In this document: one piece after another, positions 1-9,106 of the stretch | How positions within the stretch are numbered: position 1 is the first letter of the stretch | How the letters are laid out: the number at the start of each line of letters is the position of its first letter | DNA from: an uncultured Alphaproteobacteria bacterium | GTDB taxonomy: Bacteria; Pseudomonadota; Alphaproteobacteria; MPNO01; UBA2964 | Assembly: GCA_943787225.1 (NCBI GenBank) | Contig: CALSLP010000004.1 | Coordinates: 186,001-250,000 of the forward strand | Reading direction: 5' to 3' | DNA length: 64,000 bases | Notes under the pieces: model-generated | The model's database searches: none | What the model was told of the DNA's origin: nothing | What the model saw: the letters and a program-made list of their open reading frames with translations, nothing else | Made by a program: the position numbers and the translations under genes

Positions 1-1304
1 CTGATCGGTTGGATAAAGCGCTGGCTGATGGTGGCATGGTTGGCCCCCTGCACGGTATTCCCCTGCTCATGAAAGATCAGGCCGATGTCGATGGCATGCC
101 AACGACAATGGGCTCCGTGCTGTTCAAGGATCACAATCCCGGTCGCGATTGCACGATTGCTGCCAAGCTCAAGGACGCTGGCGCGATCTTCATCGGGAAG
201 GCGACACTGGGCGAAATGGGTGCTGGTGACTCTCATGGTTCGCTTTATGGCTCTACCCGCAATGTCTATGACCTCGAACGCACTGCCGGTGGCTCTTCAG
301 GGGGCTCTGGTGCCGCCGTCTCTGCCAATTTCGCAACAGTCTGCATCGGCCAGGAAGGGTTTGCCTCCATCCGCCGCCCCTCAATCTGGAATGGTGTAGC
401 CGGGATGCGCCCGACAGCAGGGCTTGTCAGCCGTCATGGCGTCTATGCGGGCTGGCCGATGATCAACGGATCACTTGGCCCGATGTCGCGCACCGTCACC
501 GATATGGCGAAGACACTGGATTGCATGGTTGGCTATGACGCGGCAGACCCCGTCACCGCGCGTGGTGTCGGCAAAGCCCCTGAAAGCTATGCTGATCTAT
601 TGGACAAGGATGCGTTGAAGGGCAAACGGATCGGCATTATGCGGACACCGATGGGGCATCGCACAGAGCCTGACTCGGAAGATTTTGCCAAGATTACCGC
701 TTTATTCGACCGTGCTGTTGGTGAATTGGCGGATGCGGGAGCTGTCATTGTCGACCCCGTCGAAATCGCCGGCATGAACGAACTTCTAGACAAGCGCGCT
801 CGAAACAATACCGAGGAAAACCAGTCCTTTGCGGATTATGCAGCCGGTGGCGCCAATACACCGTTCAAGACGCGTGCCGAAATCATGGCCTCACCGTTGT
901 TTCAGGAAACCGCTCATGGCGTTCGCACGCGCTGGAAAAACCAGGATACCAGCAAGGAATTCGGCGAATATCTACATGCCCGCGATATGCTGATGACCCG
1001 TTTCCTGGCAACCATGGCAGATCACAATCTCGATGCCTTCGTTCATAAGGCGGTCGAACATCAGCCGACTCTGATCAAGGACGGCTTAAACCCACCTTAT
1101 ATCGACCAGTGGGGCGCGCCTCATATTAATACGTTCCTGATATTCGTACCGTCTGTTGTCGTGCCAGCTGGTTTCACCACGGACAACCTGCCCGGCGGGA
1201 TTACCTTCCTTGGCCGACCCTATGACGACGCCAATATGATCAACTTCGCCTATGCCTATGAACAGGCAACACATCACCGCAAAGTTCCCGAATGCGCGCC
1301 CTGA
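1..1304 (+). CDS. amidase signature family protein, 5' end outside window
   Basis: The reading frame is open from the first bases, so the N-terminus is missing; a TTG at 9 is probably internal. The product is an amidase-signature enzyme hydrolysing an amide to acid plus amine, probably in the cytoplasm. The triad can be followed: Lys in GIPLLMKDQ (about residue 22 of the visible part), cis-Ser in GGSSGGSG (about 95), and nucleophile Ser in GFASIRRPS. The last motif departs from the usual GGSIRxPA, but Ser, Ile, Arg and Pro are kept. The gene ends 11 bp before a convergent amidohydrolase. A second amidase lies at 3625. The substrate is unknown; urea-carboxylated, aromatic or indole amides are all possible for this family. 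Confidence 0.9.
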   Translation, partial: DRLDKALADGGMVGPLHGIPLLMKDQADVDGMPTTMGSVLFKDHNPGRDCTIAAKLKDAGAIFIGKATLGEMGAGDSHGSLYGSTRNVYDLERTAGGSSGGSGAAVSANFATVCIGQEGFASIRRPSIWNGVAGMRPTAGLVSRHGVYAGWPMINGSLGPMSRTVTDMAKTLDCMVGYDAADPVTARGVGKAPESYADLLDKDALKGKRIGIMRTPMGHRTEPDSEDFAKITALFDRAVGELADAGAVIVDPVEIAGMNELLDKRARNNTEENQSFADYAAGGANTPFKTRAEIMASPLFQETAHGVRTRWKNQDTSKEFGEYLHARDMLMTRFLATMADHNLDAFVHKAVEHQPTLIKDGLNPPYIDQWGAPHINTFLIFVPSVVVPAGFTTDNLPGGITFLGRPYDDANMINFAYAYEQATHHRKVPECAP

Positions 1305-1315
1305 CGCCGAGTTCT

Positions 1316-2488
1316 TCAGGCGGCAGCGGTATTCGCAGCGTCTAAATCGAGCCCGTATAGCTTGGCCGTGCCGTGCCACAGGATCTTTGCCTTGGCTTCT
1401 TCCGGCACATCTTCCCGGTTAAGAACGTGTTTCGGTGAATCCACCAAACGATGTGCATGCGGGATATCACTGGCATAGACCCAGCAATCGGTGCCGTATT
1501 TGTTGATCATGTAAGGCAGCAAGTCGTCATCGACCTCAAACCCGATAAAGATTCGGCCAGCTTTGATATATTCTTCGGGCGTCATCTTCGGCAGTCCGCG
1601 TTCGATGATCGGCATGTGTTCGGCGCGTAACGCATCATGCTCGATACGCTCGCGGATGCTATCGAGCGTGAAATCCATGACCTCAATAGCGAAATCAACC
1701 CACGTGCAGCCGGTTTCCAGGAATGAGACTGTGACGTCAGGATAGCGATCCAGAATGCCTGAACTACAGATTGTCTTGAAACCACGAACCACCGACATCA
1801 GGAACTGATCGGCGGCAACACTGGGATACTCCTCCCATGCCTTCAATGCCCCCGTCCCCGGGTGAACATTGACCGGCATGCCGATGTCATTGGCGGTCTG
1901 CCAGATAATTTCAAAATCCGGATGGTCCAATCCCTTTTCGTTATAGTCGCCAAGGACCATAAGCCCGACCGATCCCATTTTCTGGGTCCGGATCATTTCG
2001 CGGGCGGCCTCTTCGGGATCGCTGGGACAAATTACAGTAACCCATTTCAAGCGGTCGGGAGCCTGGCTGGAAATATCGCAAACCCAGTTATTATAAGCCC
2101 GGGTCAGCGCCTGATTAAGTTTGGGGTCCTTCGCGATGGGCCATTGCAGGAGCAGCGTCGGATAGTTGACTGAAATCAGCGTATCTTCTGCATCCATGAC
2201 ATCAAGGCGATGCTTCGCACTGTGGAATTCACCGCTTTCGTGCGAGCCACGCCATTTGGACATCTTTTCGTATTCCAGCGAGACAACGCCGCCTTTACTG
2301 GAAGGAGAGCCGCCAATACGGAAGGTCTCGCCTTCGATCAGCCATTTGTAATCGCGCTCGTTCTCACCGGTTTCTATGACAACTGGACGCCGGTCACGAA
2401 ATTCTGCATCAAGATATTTATCCGAAAATGTCTCTTCCCACTCTTCGACATGACCGTCGCCGTCAAAGGCATTGATATTGCTAACCAT
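1316..2488 (-). CDS. metal-dependent amidohydrolase (amidohydrolase_2 family)
   Basis: TIM-barrel amidohydrolase of the family that includes ACMS decarboxylase and 2,6-dihydroxybenzoate decarboxylase, about 390 residues. Visible metal-ligand motifs are DGDGH near the N-terminus, VHPG in the middle and SDIPH near the C-terminus. I chose the ATG at 2488, which has GGGAG about 8 nt upstream, rather than an ATG seven codons earlier. Family members hydrolyse or decarboxylate small carboxylates or aromatic acids. It is divergent from the dihydroxyphthalate-decarboxylase-like gene at 2661 and convergent with the amidase before it, which suits a hydrolytic or decarboxylating catabolic cluster. The exact substrate is not inferable. 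Two longer paralogs lie at 40021 and 42094. Confidence 0.88.
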   Translation of the reverse strand: MVSNINAFDGDGHVEEWEETFSDKYLDAEFRDRRPVVIETGENERDYKWLIEGETFRIGGSPSSKGGVVSLEYEKMSKWRGSHESGEFHSAKHRLDVMDAEDTLISVNYPTLLLQWPIAKDPKLNQALTRAYNNWVCDISSQAPDRLKWVTVICPSDPEEAAREMIRTQKMGSVGLMVLGDYNEKGLDHPDFEIIWQTANDIGMPVNVHPGTGALKAWEEYPSVAADQFLMSVVRGFKTICSSGILDRYPDVTVSFLETGCTWVDFAIEVMDFTLDSIRERIEHDALRAEHMPIIERGLPKMTPEEYIKAGRIFIGFEVDDDLLPYMINKYGTDCWVYASDIPHAHRLVDSPKHVLNREDVPEEAKAKILWHGTAKLYGLDLDAANTAAA

Positions 2489-2660
2489 CGTCAAGCTCCC
2501 CGCTTTCACTGTTGCTATTCTTTTGTTACGGACATTTTGTTAGGAAATCCGTGTATTTGTCCAGTTTCAAACACAGAAACGACGAAGCGTGGACTTTGCT
2601 GACCGGCCCTATTTGCTGTAAGGAGAGATATCAAATTTCAAGAATATCGAGGGATGATCA

Positions 2661-3599
2661 ATGCCAAAATTAGTAATGCCGACCCGTAGCTACGGTCTGA
2701 TGCGCCAGATGAAGACCCTGACCACGATCAATGACGGGTTGGAGCTCGAATTTCCGGAAGCGGAAAACATTTTGGTATTTGCCCGAAAAATGGTCCGGGA
2801 ACTCGAATACGATGTCTGTGAAATGCCGTTTACGACCTATCTCGCCGCAAAAGCGGTTGGCAAAAAGATCACCGCCCTACCCCTCTTTATTACCCGGAAC
2901 TTTCATCACCAGGCGATCCACGTTGATTCTAAAGCGGGTCTAAGTGCGCCAAAAGACATGGAAGGCAAGACCGCTGGCATCGTAAGGGGCTACACAGTTA
3001 CCACCGGTGTTTGGGCGCGCTATGTCCTGAGCTCCGAATATAACGTCGATCTCAGCAAGGTTCACTGGACCTGCACGGATGACGAACACGTCGCCGAATT
3101 CGAATTACCGGCCTTTGCTGATTACAATTCGATGGGCAAAGATTTCAAGGATTTGTTCGCAAACGGTGAAATCGTCGGGGCCATTGGTACCCTGCCGGAA
3201 CCTGTCGACGGCGTTCAGCCGTTGATCGGCGACCCCAAAGCAGCGGGTTTCGCGTCGTATCACAATACCGGCGTATACCCTTGTAATCACGGTATCGTCG
3301 TCCGCGACGAGTTGCTGGAACAATATCCCGACCTCGCGGTTGACCTCTTCAACGCGTTGAAATCCTCAAAAGACGCCTATTTGTCCTCCATCAACCGCGG
3401 CGGTGATCTATCGAAAGAAGACGCGCTGACAGTTGAGCTTGAAGAAGGTGTGAAGGGCGATCCGTTCCCCTATGGCATCGAGTCCAACCGGCTGGCCCTC
3501 GAGGCCCTAACGCAAACTGCCTATGACCAGCTCATCACACCGCGTAAATTCAGCGTCGAAGAACTGTTTGCCAAAGGCACGCACGACCTCGTTGGCTAA
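2661..3599 (+). CDS. 4,5-dihydroxyphthalate decarboxylase-like / NMT1-fold protein
   Basis: 312 residues with the periplasmic-binding-protein fold shared by Pht5-type 4,5-dihydroxyphthalate decarboxylase and NMT1/THI5 proteins. Recognisable features are the conserved stretch YDVCEMPFTTYLAAKA (about 50-66), the NFHHQ segment and the phrase MEGKTAGIVRG. There is no signal peptide or lipobox, so a cytoplasmic enzyme is more likely than a transporter receptor. The start ATG at 2661 has GAGGGA upstream. It is followed after 25 bp by an amidase (3625) and then a dienelactone hydrolase, probably one operon. A second clear relative is at 6485 and a more distant one at 7596. The substrate is unknown. 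Confidence 0.82.
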   Translation: MPKLVMPTRSYGLMRQMKTLTTINDGLELEFPEAENILVFARKMVRELEYDVCEMPFTTYLAAKAVGKKITALPLFITRNFHHQAIHVDSKAGLSAPKDMEGKTAGIVRGYTVTTGVWARYVLSSEYNVDLSKVHWTCTDDEHVAEFELPAFADYNSMGKDFKDLFANGEIVGAIGTLPEPVDGVQPLIGDPKAAGFASYHNTGVYPCNHGIVVRDELLEQYPDLAVDLFNALKSSKDAYLSSINRGGDLSKEDALTVELEEGVKGDPFPYGIESNRLALEALTQTAYDQLITPRKFSVEELFAKGTHDLVG

Positions 3600-3624
3600 C
3601 CAACACAGCAAAGAGAGAAAAAAC

Positions 3625-4977
3625 ATGGCCTCTGGCATTGACCCAAAACTCCGTCCCTTTCACTCCGCTACTGCAGCGTTCGCTGATGGAAGCGATACGC
3701 CACGCGACTATCTTGAAAGGTGTATCGCGGCAATCGATGCCCATGAAGGGATAATCGGTGCCTTCGTAGCGACCAATCTCGACGGTGCCCGCGCTGCCGC
3801 CGATGAGGCCACCGCCCGCTGGAAAGCTGGCAACCAGCTCTCACCGATCGATGGCATGCCAATCGGTGTCAAAGACGTCATGGAAACCGCCGATATGGTC
3901 ACTGAACAGGGTTCACCCTTATTTGTTGGCTGGAAAATGGGCCGAGACTGCGCCGCTGTCGTTGCACTCCGCGAGGCCGGTGCCGTCGTTGTTGGCAAGA
4001 CTGTTACCACGGAATTCGCGGCGACCCAGCCGCGAGGCACCCGTAACCCCTATGACACAGACCGAACTCCCGGCGGCTCCAGCAGTGGCTCCGCTGCCGC
4101 CGTTGGTTCTGGCATGCTCGCCGGTGGTACAGGATCACAGGTAATCGGCTCAATAATTCGCCCCGCAAGCTATTGCGGCGCGTTTGGTTTCAAACCCAGC
4201 GTCGGCGGTATCAATCGTGGCGGTAGCTTTGATGGTTTCAGCCAAAGCTGCACCGGCGTAATCGCCGCAACGTTGACAGATACCTGGGTCATGGCTCGGG
4301 AAATGTCATCACGCGCTGGTGGCGATGCGGGCTATGTCGGGCTTACGGGCCCAATGACCCTACCCGACGCCAGCAAGCCAAAGACTGTTGCCCTGTTGCA
4401 AACCGCTGGCTGGGAACTCGCGAGCGACGAGGCCAAGCAGCAACTGCAGACGGCACGAGATACGCTGGAAGCTGCCGGCATCACGGTAATCGACCGCTCC
4501 AGCAATGCCTCTGTCGAAGCCGCCGAGCAGGCAATTGCAGAATCAAACCCGCTCTCTCGCAGCATTAATGCCTGGGAAGGCCGCTGGCCGTTAAATACCT
4601 ATGCTCGCGACATGGATGCGGACAAGCTCAGTGACGGTGCCCGCGACCGGCTCGCAGAGTCAGAAACCATGTCTCAGGACGAATTTCGAGGCATGCTGGA
4701 ACGCCGCAACGACATTCGCGCAATATTTGCGAAACTGGCCGATCATTGCGATGTCTGCGTCACGCTTTCCGCACCCGATGCCGCGCCGGAAGGCCTCGGC
4801 TGGACTGGTGATCCCAATTTCACAGTATGCACGTCACTACTCGGTGTCCCCGCCGTCACATTGCCGGTTCTCGAAACCCAGGGATTACCACTCGGCTTGC
4901 AGATAATCGGCTTCCAGAACAAAGACGCCGAAATGTTTGCCGCTGCCGCTGCCGTTCTGCCCTTATTCAACGCCTAA
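3625..4977 (+). CDS. amidase signature family protein
   Basis: 450-residue complete amidase-signature hydrolase. Lys of the triad is in GMPIGVKDV (about residue 80), cis-Ser in GGSSSGSAAA (about 152), and the nucleophile Ser in GSIIRPAS (about 177). The ATG at 3625 is preceded by AAGAGAG; longer in-frame extensions overlap the upstream gene and lack a ribosome site. It would hydrolyse an amide in the cytoplasm. It lies between a dihydroxyphthalate-decarboxylase-like gene and a dienelactone hydrolase on the same strand with short gaps (25 and 16 bp), which indicates an operon. It is only distantly similar to the amidase at the window start. Confidence 0.93.
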   Translation: MASGIDPKLRPFHSATAAFADGSDTPRDYLERCIAAIDAHEGIIGAFVATNLDGARAAADEATARWKAGNQLSPIDGMPIGVKDVMETADMVTEQGSPLFVGWKMGRDCAAVVALREAGAVVVGKTVTTEFAATQPRGTRNPYDTDRTPGGSSSGSAAAVGSGMLAGGTGSQVIGSIIRPASYCGAFGFKPSVGGINRGGSFDGFSQSCTGVIAATLTDTWVMAREMSSRAGGDAGYVGLTGPMTLPDASKPKTVALLQTAGWELASDEAKQQLQTARDTLEAAGITVIDRSSNASVEAAEQAIAESNPLSRSINAWEGRWPLNTYARDMDADKLSDGARDRLAESETMSQDEFRGMLERRNDIRAIFAKLADHCDVCVTLSAPDAAPEGLGWTGDPNFTVCTSLLGVPAVTLPVLETQGLPLGLQIIGFQNKDAEMFAAAAAVLPLFNA

Positions 4978-4993
4978 TCAGGAACTCCTCACT

Positions 4994-5674
4994 ATGCCCA
5001 GCCAGGATATCAAATACACCACCCGCAATAACGAAACCTTCGATGGCTACTTGACCGCACCCGATAGCGACGGGAAATATCCTGGCCTGCTCTACATCAC
5101 GGCGATATCCGGTGCTGACGAGACCAACCGGAAGCTAGGTGACGCCTGGGCTGAGGATGGGTTTGTTGTCTCCATGCCTGATATATTCTGGCGCCAACAC
5201 CCCGGAGCAACGTCGGACATGGCTATCGCACAGGCCCGTTACAAAGCGTTTGATGCCGAGCAAGGCATGCTCGATATCGAAGACATCATCAACGACCTAA
5301 AAGCACGACCAAACTGCAACGGCAAGATCGCTGTTGTTGGATACTGCTTTGGCGGTCGCTATGCGCATCTTTGTGCCGCTCGGCTCGGCGTCGGTGCAGT
5401 CGGCGCCTTCCATGGCACAAAAATTGGCCTACACCTTGATGAAACCAAAAACATCACCTGCCCCGTGAGCTACCATTTTGGCAGTATCGATAACTCAATC
5501 CCGATGGAAGAAGTCAACGCAATCAAGGAATCCTATGCCGATCACGCTAATGCCCAAATCGCGGTGTATGAAGGTCACGCGCATAACTTCTCGACCCCCG
5601 GCAAGCCAGCCTATGATGCAAAAATTGCCAAGATCTCGCGTGATGCGGTCTTGAACTGTTTCCGGAGTATGTAA
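4994..5674 (+). CDS. dienelactone hydrolase family protein
   Basis: 226-residue alpha/beta hydrolase of the carboxymethylenebutenolidase type. The nucleophile is the Cys in GYCFGG (about residue 120), the acid Asp is in FGSIDNSIP (about 168) and the His is in EGHAHNF (about 200), so the Cys-Asp-His triad is complete. The ATG at 4994 follows AGGAA by about 10 nt. This family opens lactones formed in aromatic-ring catabolism, although many members act on other esters. It is the last gene of the 2661-5674 operon and stops 2 bp before the convergent permease. Compare the degenerate dienelactone-hydrolase domain at 14964. Confidence 0.93.
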   Translation: MPSQDIKYTTRNNETFDGYLTAPDSDGKYPGLLYITAISGADETNRKLGDAWAEDGFVVSMPDIFWRQHPGATSDMAIAQARYKAFDAEQGMLDIEDIINDLKARPNCNGKIAVVGYCFGGRYAHLCAARLGVGAVGAFHGTKIGLHLDETKNITCPVSYHFGSIDNSIPMEEVNAIKESYADHANAQIAVYEGHAHNFSTPGKPAYDAKIAKISRDAVLNCFRSM

Positions 5675-5676
5675 GG

Positions 5677-6447
5677 CTAGAACCAGCCAAGCCCTCTGAG
5701 ACCGATCCAGATTAAACGTAAGCCAAGAATAGTCAGCAGAATTTTGAAAATGGTGCGGAAAATCTGTTCCTGCATCCGGTCGAGCATCTTGCTGCCCACC
5801 CAATTGCCCAACGCCGCGCCCGCGACCATCGAAATCATTAGTGGCACATAAGCTGAAAGGGCAATCCCAAGCACACCAAAGGCGACGATCTTGGTGACAT
5901 GGCTGCAAACCATCAAGGCTCCCATCGTCGCCACGTGATTCTGCCGCGTCGGTGCTGCACTCGCGATAAAAGACGCTAACAGCGTCCCTGTAGCGCTAAC
6001 AAAAATCCCTAAAAAGGTGACGACAAACCCCACAACCGCGAAACGTTTTTTTTCGCCCCCGGCCGTCGTAATTTTTGGCAGCCAGGTCAGAATAAGAATA
6101 AAAATCCCGATAATGCCCTGTAAAATAGCCGCCGAAAGCGCGATGAAGATATTTGCGCCCAACGTTGCCCCGACAATCGCCCCCGCGAGAAATGGCAGCA
6201 CTGTGGCTTTAAGAATATGCCGCCAGAACATGAAGACCATGTGCACCGAGGTGAGCAACATGATGATCGTATGCAAAGGCAAGAGCGTCGCAGGCTCAAA
6301 AAAGAACGCCATGACGGCGAGCAGAAGTAATCCCCCTGCAGTACCGGTCACGACACCTACGATCGATGTAAAAAACGCCGTAATCGACAGGCCGAAGAAA
6401 ATCCAGGCGTCGACGTCGGGTACGCCAAGAAATTGCGTTTCAATCAC
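5677..6447 (-). CDS. TauE/SafE family membrane permease
   Basis: 256-residue integral membrane protein with about eight hydrophobic segments and the family-typical N-terminal GTAGGLLLLAVMAFF and central GAIVGATLGANI glycine-rich helices. TSUP/TauE/SafE proteins export or import sulfite, sulfoacetate and other small organic anions across the inner membrane. The start is GTG at 6447; the ribosome site is weak. It follows a dihydroxyphthalate-decarboxylase-like gene on the same strand after 37 bp, so it may move that pathway's substrate or product. The sulfopyruvate-decarboxylase-like genes at 8584-9694 make a sulfonate substrate conceivable, but this is inference. Confidence 0.88.
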   Translation of the reverse strand: MIETQFLGVPDVDAWIFFGLSITAFFTSIVGVVTGTAGGLLLLAVMAFFFEPATLLPLHTIIMLLTSVHMVFMFWRHILKATVLPFLAGAIVGATLGANIFIALSAAILQGIIGIFILILTWLPKITTAGGEKKRFAVVGFVVTFLGIFVSATGTLLASFIASAAPTRQNHVATMGALMVCSHVTKIVAFGVLGIALSAYVPLMISMVAGAALGNWVGSKMLDRMQEQIFRTIFKILLTILGLRLIWIGLRGLGWF

Positions 6448-6484
6448 AAAAAATACTTTTCAGGCTAGTTAAGCGTCGCAGGTC

Positions 6485-7477
6485 TTAATGATCCATGGTG
6501 TTTTTAGCGAATACTTCGTCAAGCGCAACCTGTCTTGGCGTGAGCCCCTGTTCATAGGAATACAATGTCGCCGCTTCCAGCGTTTCCCGGTTGGCCTTGA
6601 TGCCATGTTGTAGAAGAGGCTCACACAGCGCGGCATAAGCCTCCTGCGATATCAGCCCTGATGCCCGATAGTAATCGATATGTTCCAGACGTTGCTGGTT
6701 GGCCAACTCGTTTGCCGCGTTGAAAGCCTTGAGGATATTGAGCAACAACCAAGGATGCTCCTCCGCCAAGGCGCGCTTGATCACCATCGTATGGTTGATC
6801 GGATAGATATTGGTCTTGCGGAAATAGCGCAGACTCTCCGCTTCAGGATCAGGAAAAAGCGGCCCAAAATTGGGATGGCTCTCTAGATCGGCGGAGCTAC
6901 GATCAACCAGGTTGGGGTTATTGAGATAAAGAAGCGTTGCATCAAGCTCACCATCAAGCAGCATTTGCCCGATATTCTTCTCAACTGGGATTTGATTAAC
7001 TGTGACACCGGGTGGCGCTTCGAACCCTGTCGCCCCGCCATGGCTCGTCTCCGGCAAACGCTCCATGAAATATTCCATCTCGGTTTGATCGACACCGAAT
7101 TCATGCTTGAGAATGCCCCGTGACCAAAGAGCTGCAGTTTGCTGAAATTCCGGCACGCCGACGCGTTTGCCCCGCATATCTTCAGGCTTCTCGATCCCGG
7201 CATCTTTGCGAATAACGATCCAGTTTTGAAAAAAATGATGGGTGGTAAAGACCGGTATACCCACCCAGCTGTCATCCCCGCGAGCGACCGCCTTGATCAA
7301 CGACGAGAACGACATCTCGGATACATCAAAATCGCCGAATTTAAGCTGACGCCAGAACATTTCAGAAGGATGTAAAGGCGTATGGATTAACGCGACGCCG
7401 TCCACCTCGACAGAACCATCCATTATAGGTCGAGTCCGTGGGTTTACGTCTGTCGCAATGCTTAAGGTCAGTTTCAC
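6485..7477 (-). CDS. 4,5-dihydroxyphthalate decarboxylase-like protein
   Basis: About 330 residues, closely resembling Pht5-type 4,5-dihydroxyphthalate decarboxylase: KLTLSIATD start, FDVSEMSFSSLIKA (about 62-76), MRGKRVGVPEFQQTA (about 110) and the C-terminal NLLEAFN-like helix region. The start is taken as GTG at 7477, because GGGAGG lies a few bases upstream; an in-frame ATG at 7525 would add 16 residues unlike the family. There is no signal peptide, so it is a cytoplasmic enzyme or sensor rather than an ABC receptor. It is divergent from the NMT1-like gene at 7596 and is followed by a TauE-type permease. Confidence 0.85.
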   Translation of the reverse strand: MKLTLSIATDVNPRTRPIMDGSVEVDGVALIHTPLHPSEMFWRQLKFGDFDVSEMSFSSLIKAVARGDDSWVGIPVFTTHHFFQNWIVIRKDAGIEKPEDMRGKRVGVPEFQQTAALWSRGILKHEFGVDQTEMEYFMERLPETSHGGATGFEAPPGVTVNQIPVEKNIGQMLLDGELDATLLYLNNPNLVDRSSADLESHPNFGPLFPDPEAESLRYFRKTNIYPINHTMVIKRALAEEHPWLLLNILKAFNAANELANQQRLEHIDYYRASGLISQEAYAALCEPLLQHGIKANRETLEAATLYSYEQGLTPRQVALDEVFAKNTMDH

Positions 7478-7595
7478 CGAAGCCTCCCATTCTTGATATT
7501 TTAGTAGTACCCTGTTGGGCACCAAATGTTGGGTAGGAGTTCACCACGCAGCGACGCGCTATTCAACTGGCAGAAAGCAGTTAAAAGGACATTCC

Positions 7596-8510
7596 ATGGC
7601 CAAGTTCACCATCCAGCCACATGGCAGACTCAATGACTGGGTCGCCGATGAAAAAGGTTATTTCGCCGATGAGGGGCTGGATTACTTTCTTAACATCGAC
7701 GCCAGCTACAAGACCGTCGATATGCTGCCCGAAGCGGCCTCCGATGCTCCGATCAAAGACAATCGGCACGGCGCCTTTGAACGGTATGCCGATGGCGGCG
7801 GCCGCAAGGGTACCGTCGAGGATGCTGGCGATGTTAGCTGTGCGTGCCATTGGACCGTAAACCAATCAGCCAAGCTCAATACCGGCGTTATGTACGGCAA
7901 AGCTTACAGTATTTGCGACGCCGCCATCGTTGTGCCCAACGACTCCGATGTGCTGGTTCCGGATGATCTAGCCAATGTTGATGTTGCCGTTGGATTTCAT
8001 TCCGGCAGTCACTATTCCGCACAGCAGGCCCTGGAATCTTTCCTCGCCCCCAAGGATATTGCCCTGAAATTTGTCGGCACCAGCTGGTCACGCGTTGATG
8101 CCGCCATCGCTCGCAAAATTCCGGCCGTGAATGTTTGGGGACCGCAGCTTTATCTCATGGAGCAAAAAGGGTTTCGCCGCATCGTTTCAACGACGTTCAT
8201 GATGGCTTTCATGTTTGCCAATGACGCCGACCCGGAGAATGTTGAGAAATACATGCGGGGCTTGATCCGGGCCCAGACCGATATTGATGCCGAGCCGGAG
8301 AAGTACAAAAAATACTTTCTGACCGAAATTCCGGACCGCTATGTCGACGAAGTCGATGTCCGACGTTTTGGCAACGGCGAACGCGTTGTGCCGCAACCCT
8401 ATACGCAGGAAATGTTTGAACGCACCCAAAGCTGGATGCATGAGCGCGACCTGTTTGACGACATCAAACTCGAAGATGGTGTCGCCTATGCCGAAGCCGT
8501 TCACAGCTAA
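7596..8510 (+). CDS. NMT1/THI5-like substrate-binding-fold protein without signal peptide
   Basis: 304 residues resembling NMT1-like ABC receptors: KGYFADEGLDY near the N-terminus, VAVGFHSGSHYSAQQAL in the hinge, and a late helix with YMRGLIRAQTDID. The N-terminus (MAKFTIQPHG) has no signal sequence or lipobox, and no ABC permease or ATPase lies nearby. The ATG at 7596 has AAAAGGA upstream. It is 73 bp ahead of a two-subunit ThDP decarboxylase on the same strand, so all three are probably one transcript. It may bind or process the substrate of that decarboxylase. Two relatives (2661, 6485) are closer to dihydroxyphthalate decarboxylase. Confidence 0.78.
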   Translation: MAKFTIQPHGRLNDWVADEKGYFADEGLDYFLNIDASYKTVDMLPEAASDAPIKDNRHGAFERYADGGGRKGTVEDAGDVSCACHWTVNQSAKLNTGVMYGKAYSICDAAIVVPNDSDVLVPDDLANVDVAVGFHSGSHYSAQQALESFLAPKDIALKFVGTSWSRVDAAIARKIPAVNVWGPQLYLMEQKGFRRIVSTTFMMAFMFANDADPENVEKYMRGLIRAQTDIDAEPEKYKKYFLTEIPDRYVDEVDVRRFGNGERVVPQPYTQEMFERTQSWMHERDLFDDIKLEDGVAYAEAVHS

Positions 8511-8583
8511 GTTCGGCGAGTCTTGCCCCGGCGCAAACTGCATGAGACAAAGAGATTACATTTTTCAATTGAAGTAAAAGCCT

Positions 8584-9105
8584 ATGCAAGCTCCTGACAG
8601 AGAGACCTGGTCAAAACTGGTCTTTGATAAGCTGGTGGACGCGAATGTCTCCCTCTTCAGCTATGTCCCTGATTTCGGCAATACCGACATCATCAAAATG
8701 GCGGACGAACATAACGAAACCCGCACGGTTTTGCTGACCAGCGAAGAAGAAGGCGTTGCCGTTTGCGCAGGCGCTGACCTAGTCGGGCAGCGCGGTGTTA
8801 TCTGCATGCAGTCCTCTGGTGTCGGTAACTGCCCCAACTATCTGTCACTTGTCAAAGGCGGTCGTTTTCCGATGCTAATGATTGTCACCATGCGCGGTGA
8901 TTATGGCGAGGAAAACCACTGGCAATATCCGATGGGTCAGGCTGTCATCCCGATCCTCGAAGCGATGGGCGTTCTTGTCATTCAAGTCGATCGTGAAGAC
9001 GAGTTGGAACACGCCACCGAGGCCGCAATCTCAGCAGCATACACAGGCGGACAAGGCGTTGCTCTTGTCTTCACCCAGAAATTTCTCGGCGCAAAGGCCT
9101 TTTGA
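8584..9105 (+). CDS. ThDP-dependent decarboxylase, alpha (pyrimidine-domain) subunit, sulfopyruvate decarboxylase-like
   Basis: 173-residue stand-alone pyrimidine-binding domain of a ThDP enzyme, resembling the ComD half of sulfopyruvate decarboxylase and the N-terminal half of phosphonopyruvate decarboxylase. The catalytic Glu that activates ThDP is in SEEEGVAVCAGA (about residue 56). The separate PP domain is encoded by the next gene, whose start lies one base after this stop, so the two subunits must be co-translated and co-assembled. The reaction would be decarboxylation of a 2-oxo acid; whether the substrate is a sulfonate, phosphonate or plain 2-oxo acid cannot be told. Confidence 0.88.
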   Translation: MQAPDRETWSKLVFDKLVDANVSLFSYVPDFGNTDIIKMADEHNETRTVLLTSEEEGVAVCAGADLVGQRGVICMQSSGVGNCPNYLSLVKGGRFPMLMIVTMRGDYGEENHWQYPMGQAVIPILEAMGVLVIQVDREDELEHATEAAISAAYTGGQGVALVFTQKFLGAKAF

Positions 9106-9106
9106 T

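Noticed and set aside
1086..1379. Open frame opposite the first amidase
   Set aside because: Shadow of a clear coding region, without a ribosome site or family resemblance.
7596..8510. ABC transporter receptor
   Set aside because: No signal peptide or lipobox and no ABC permease or ATPase in the neighbourhood.
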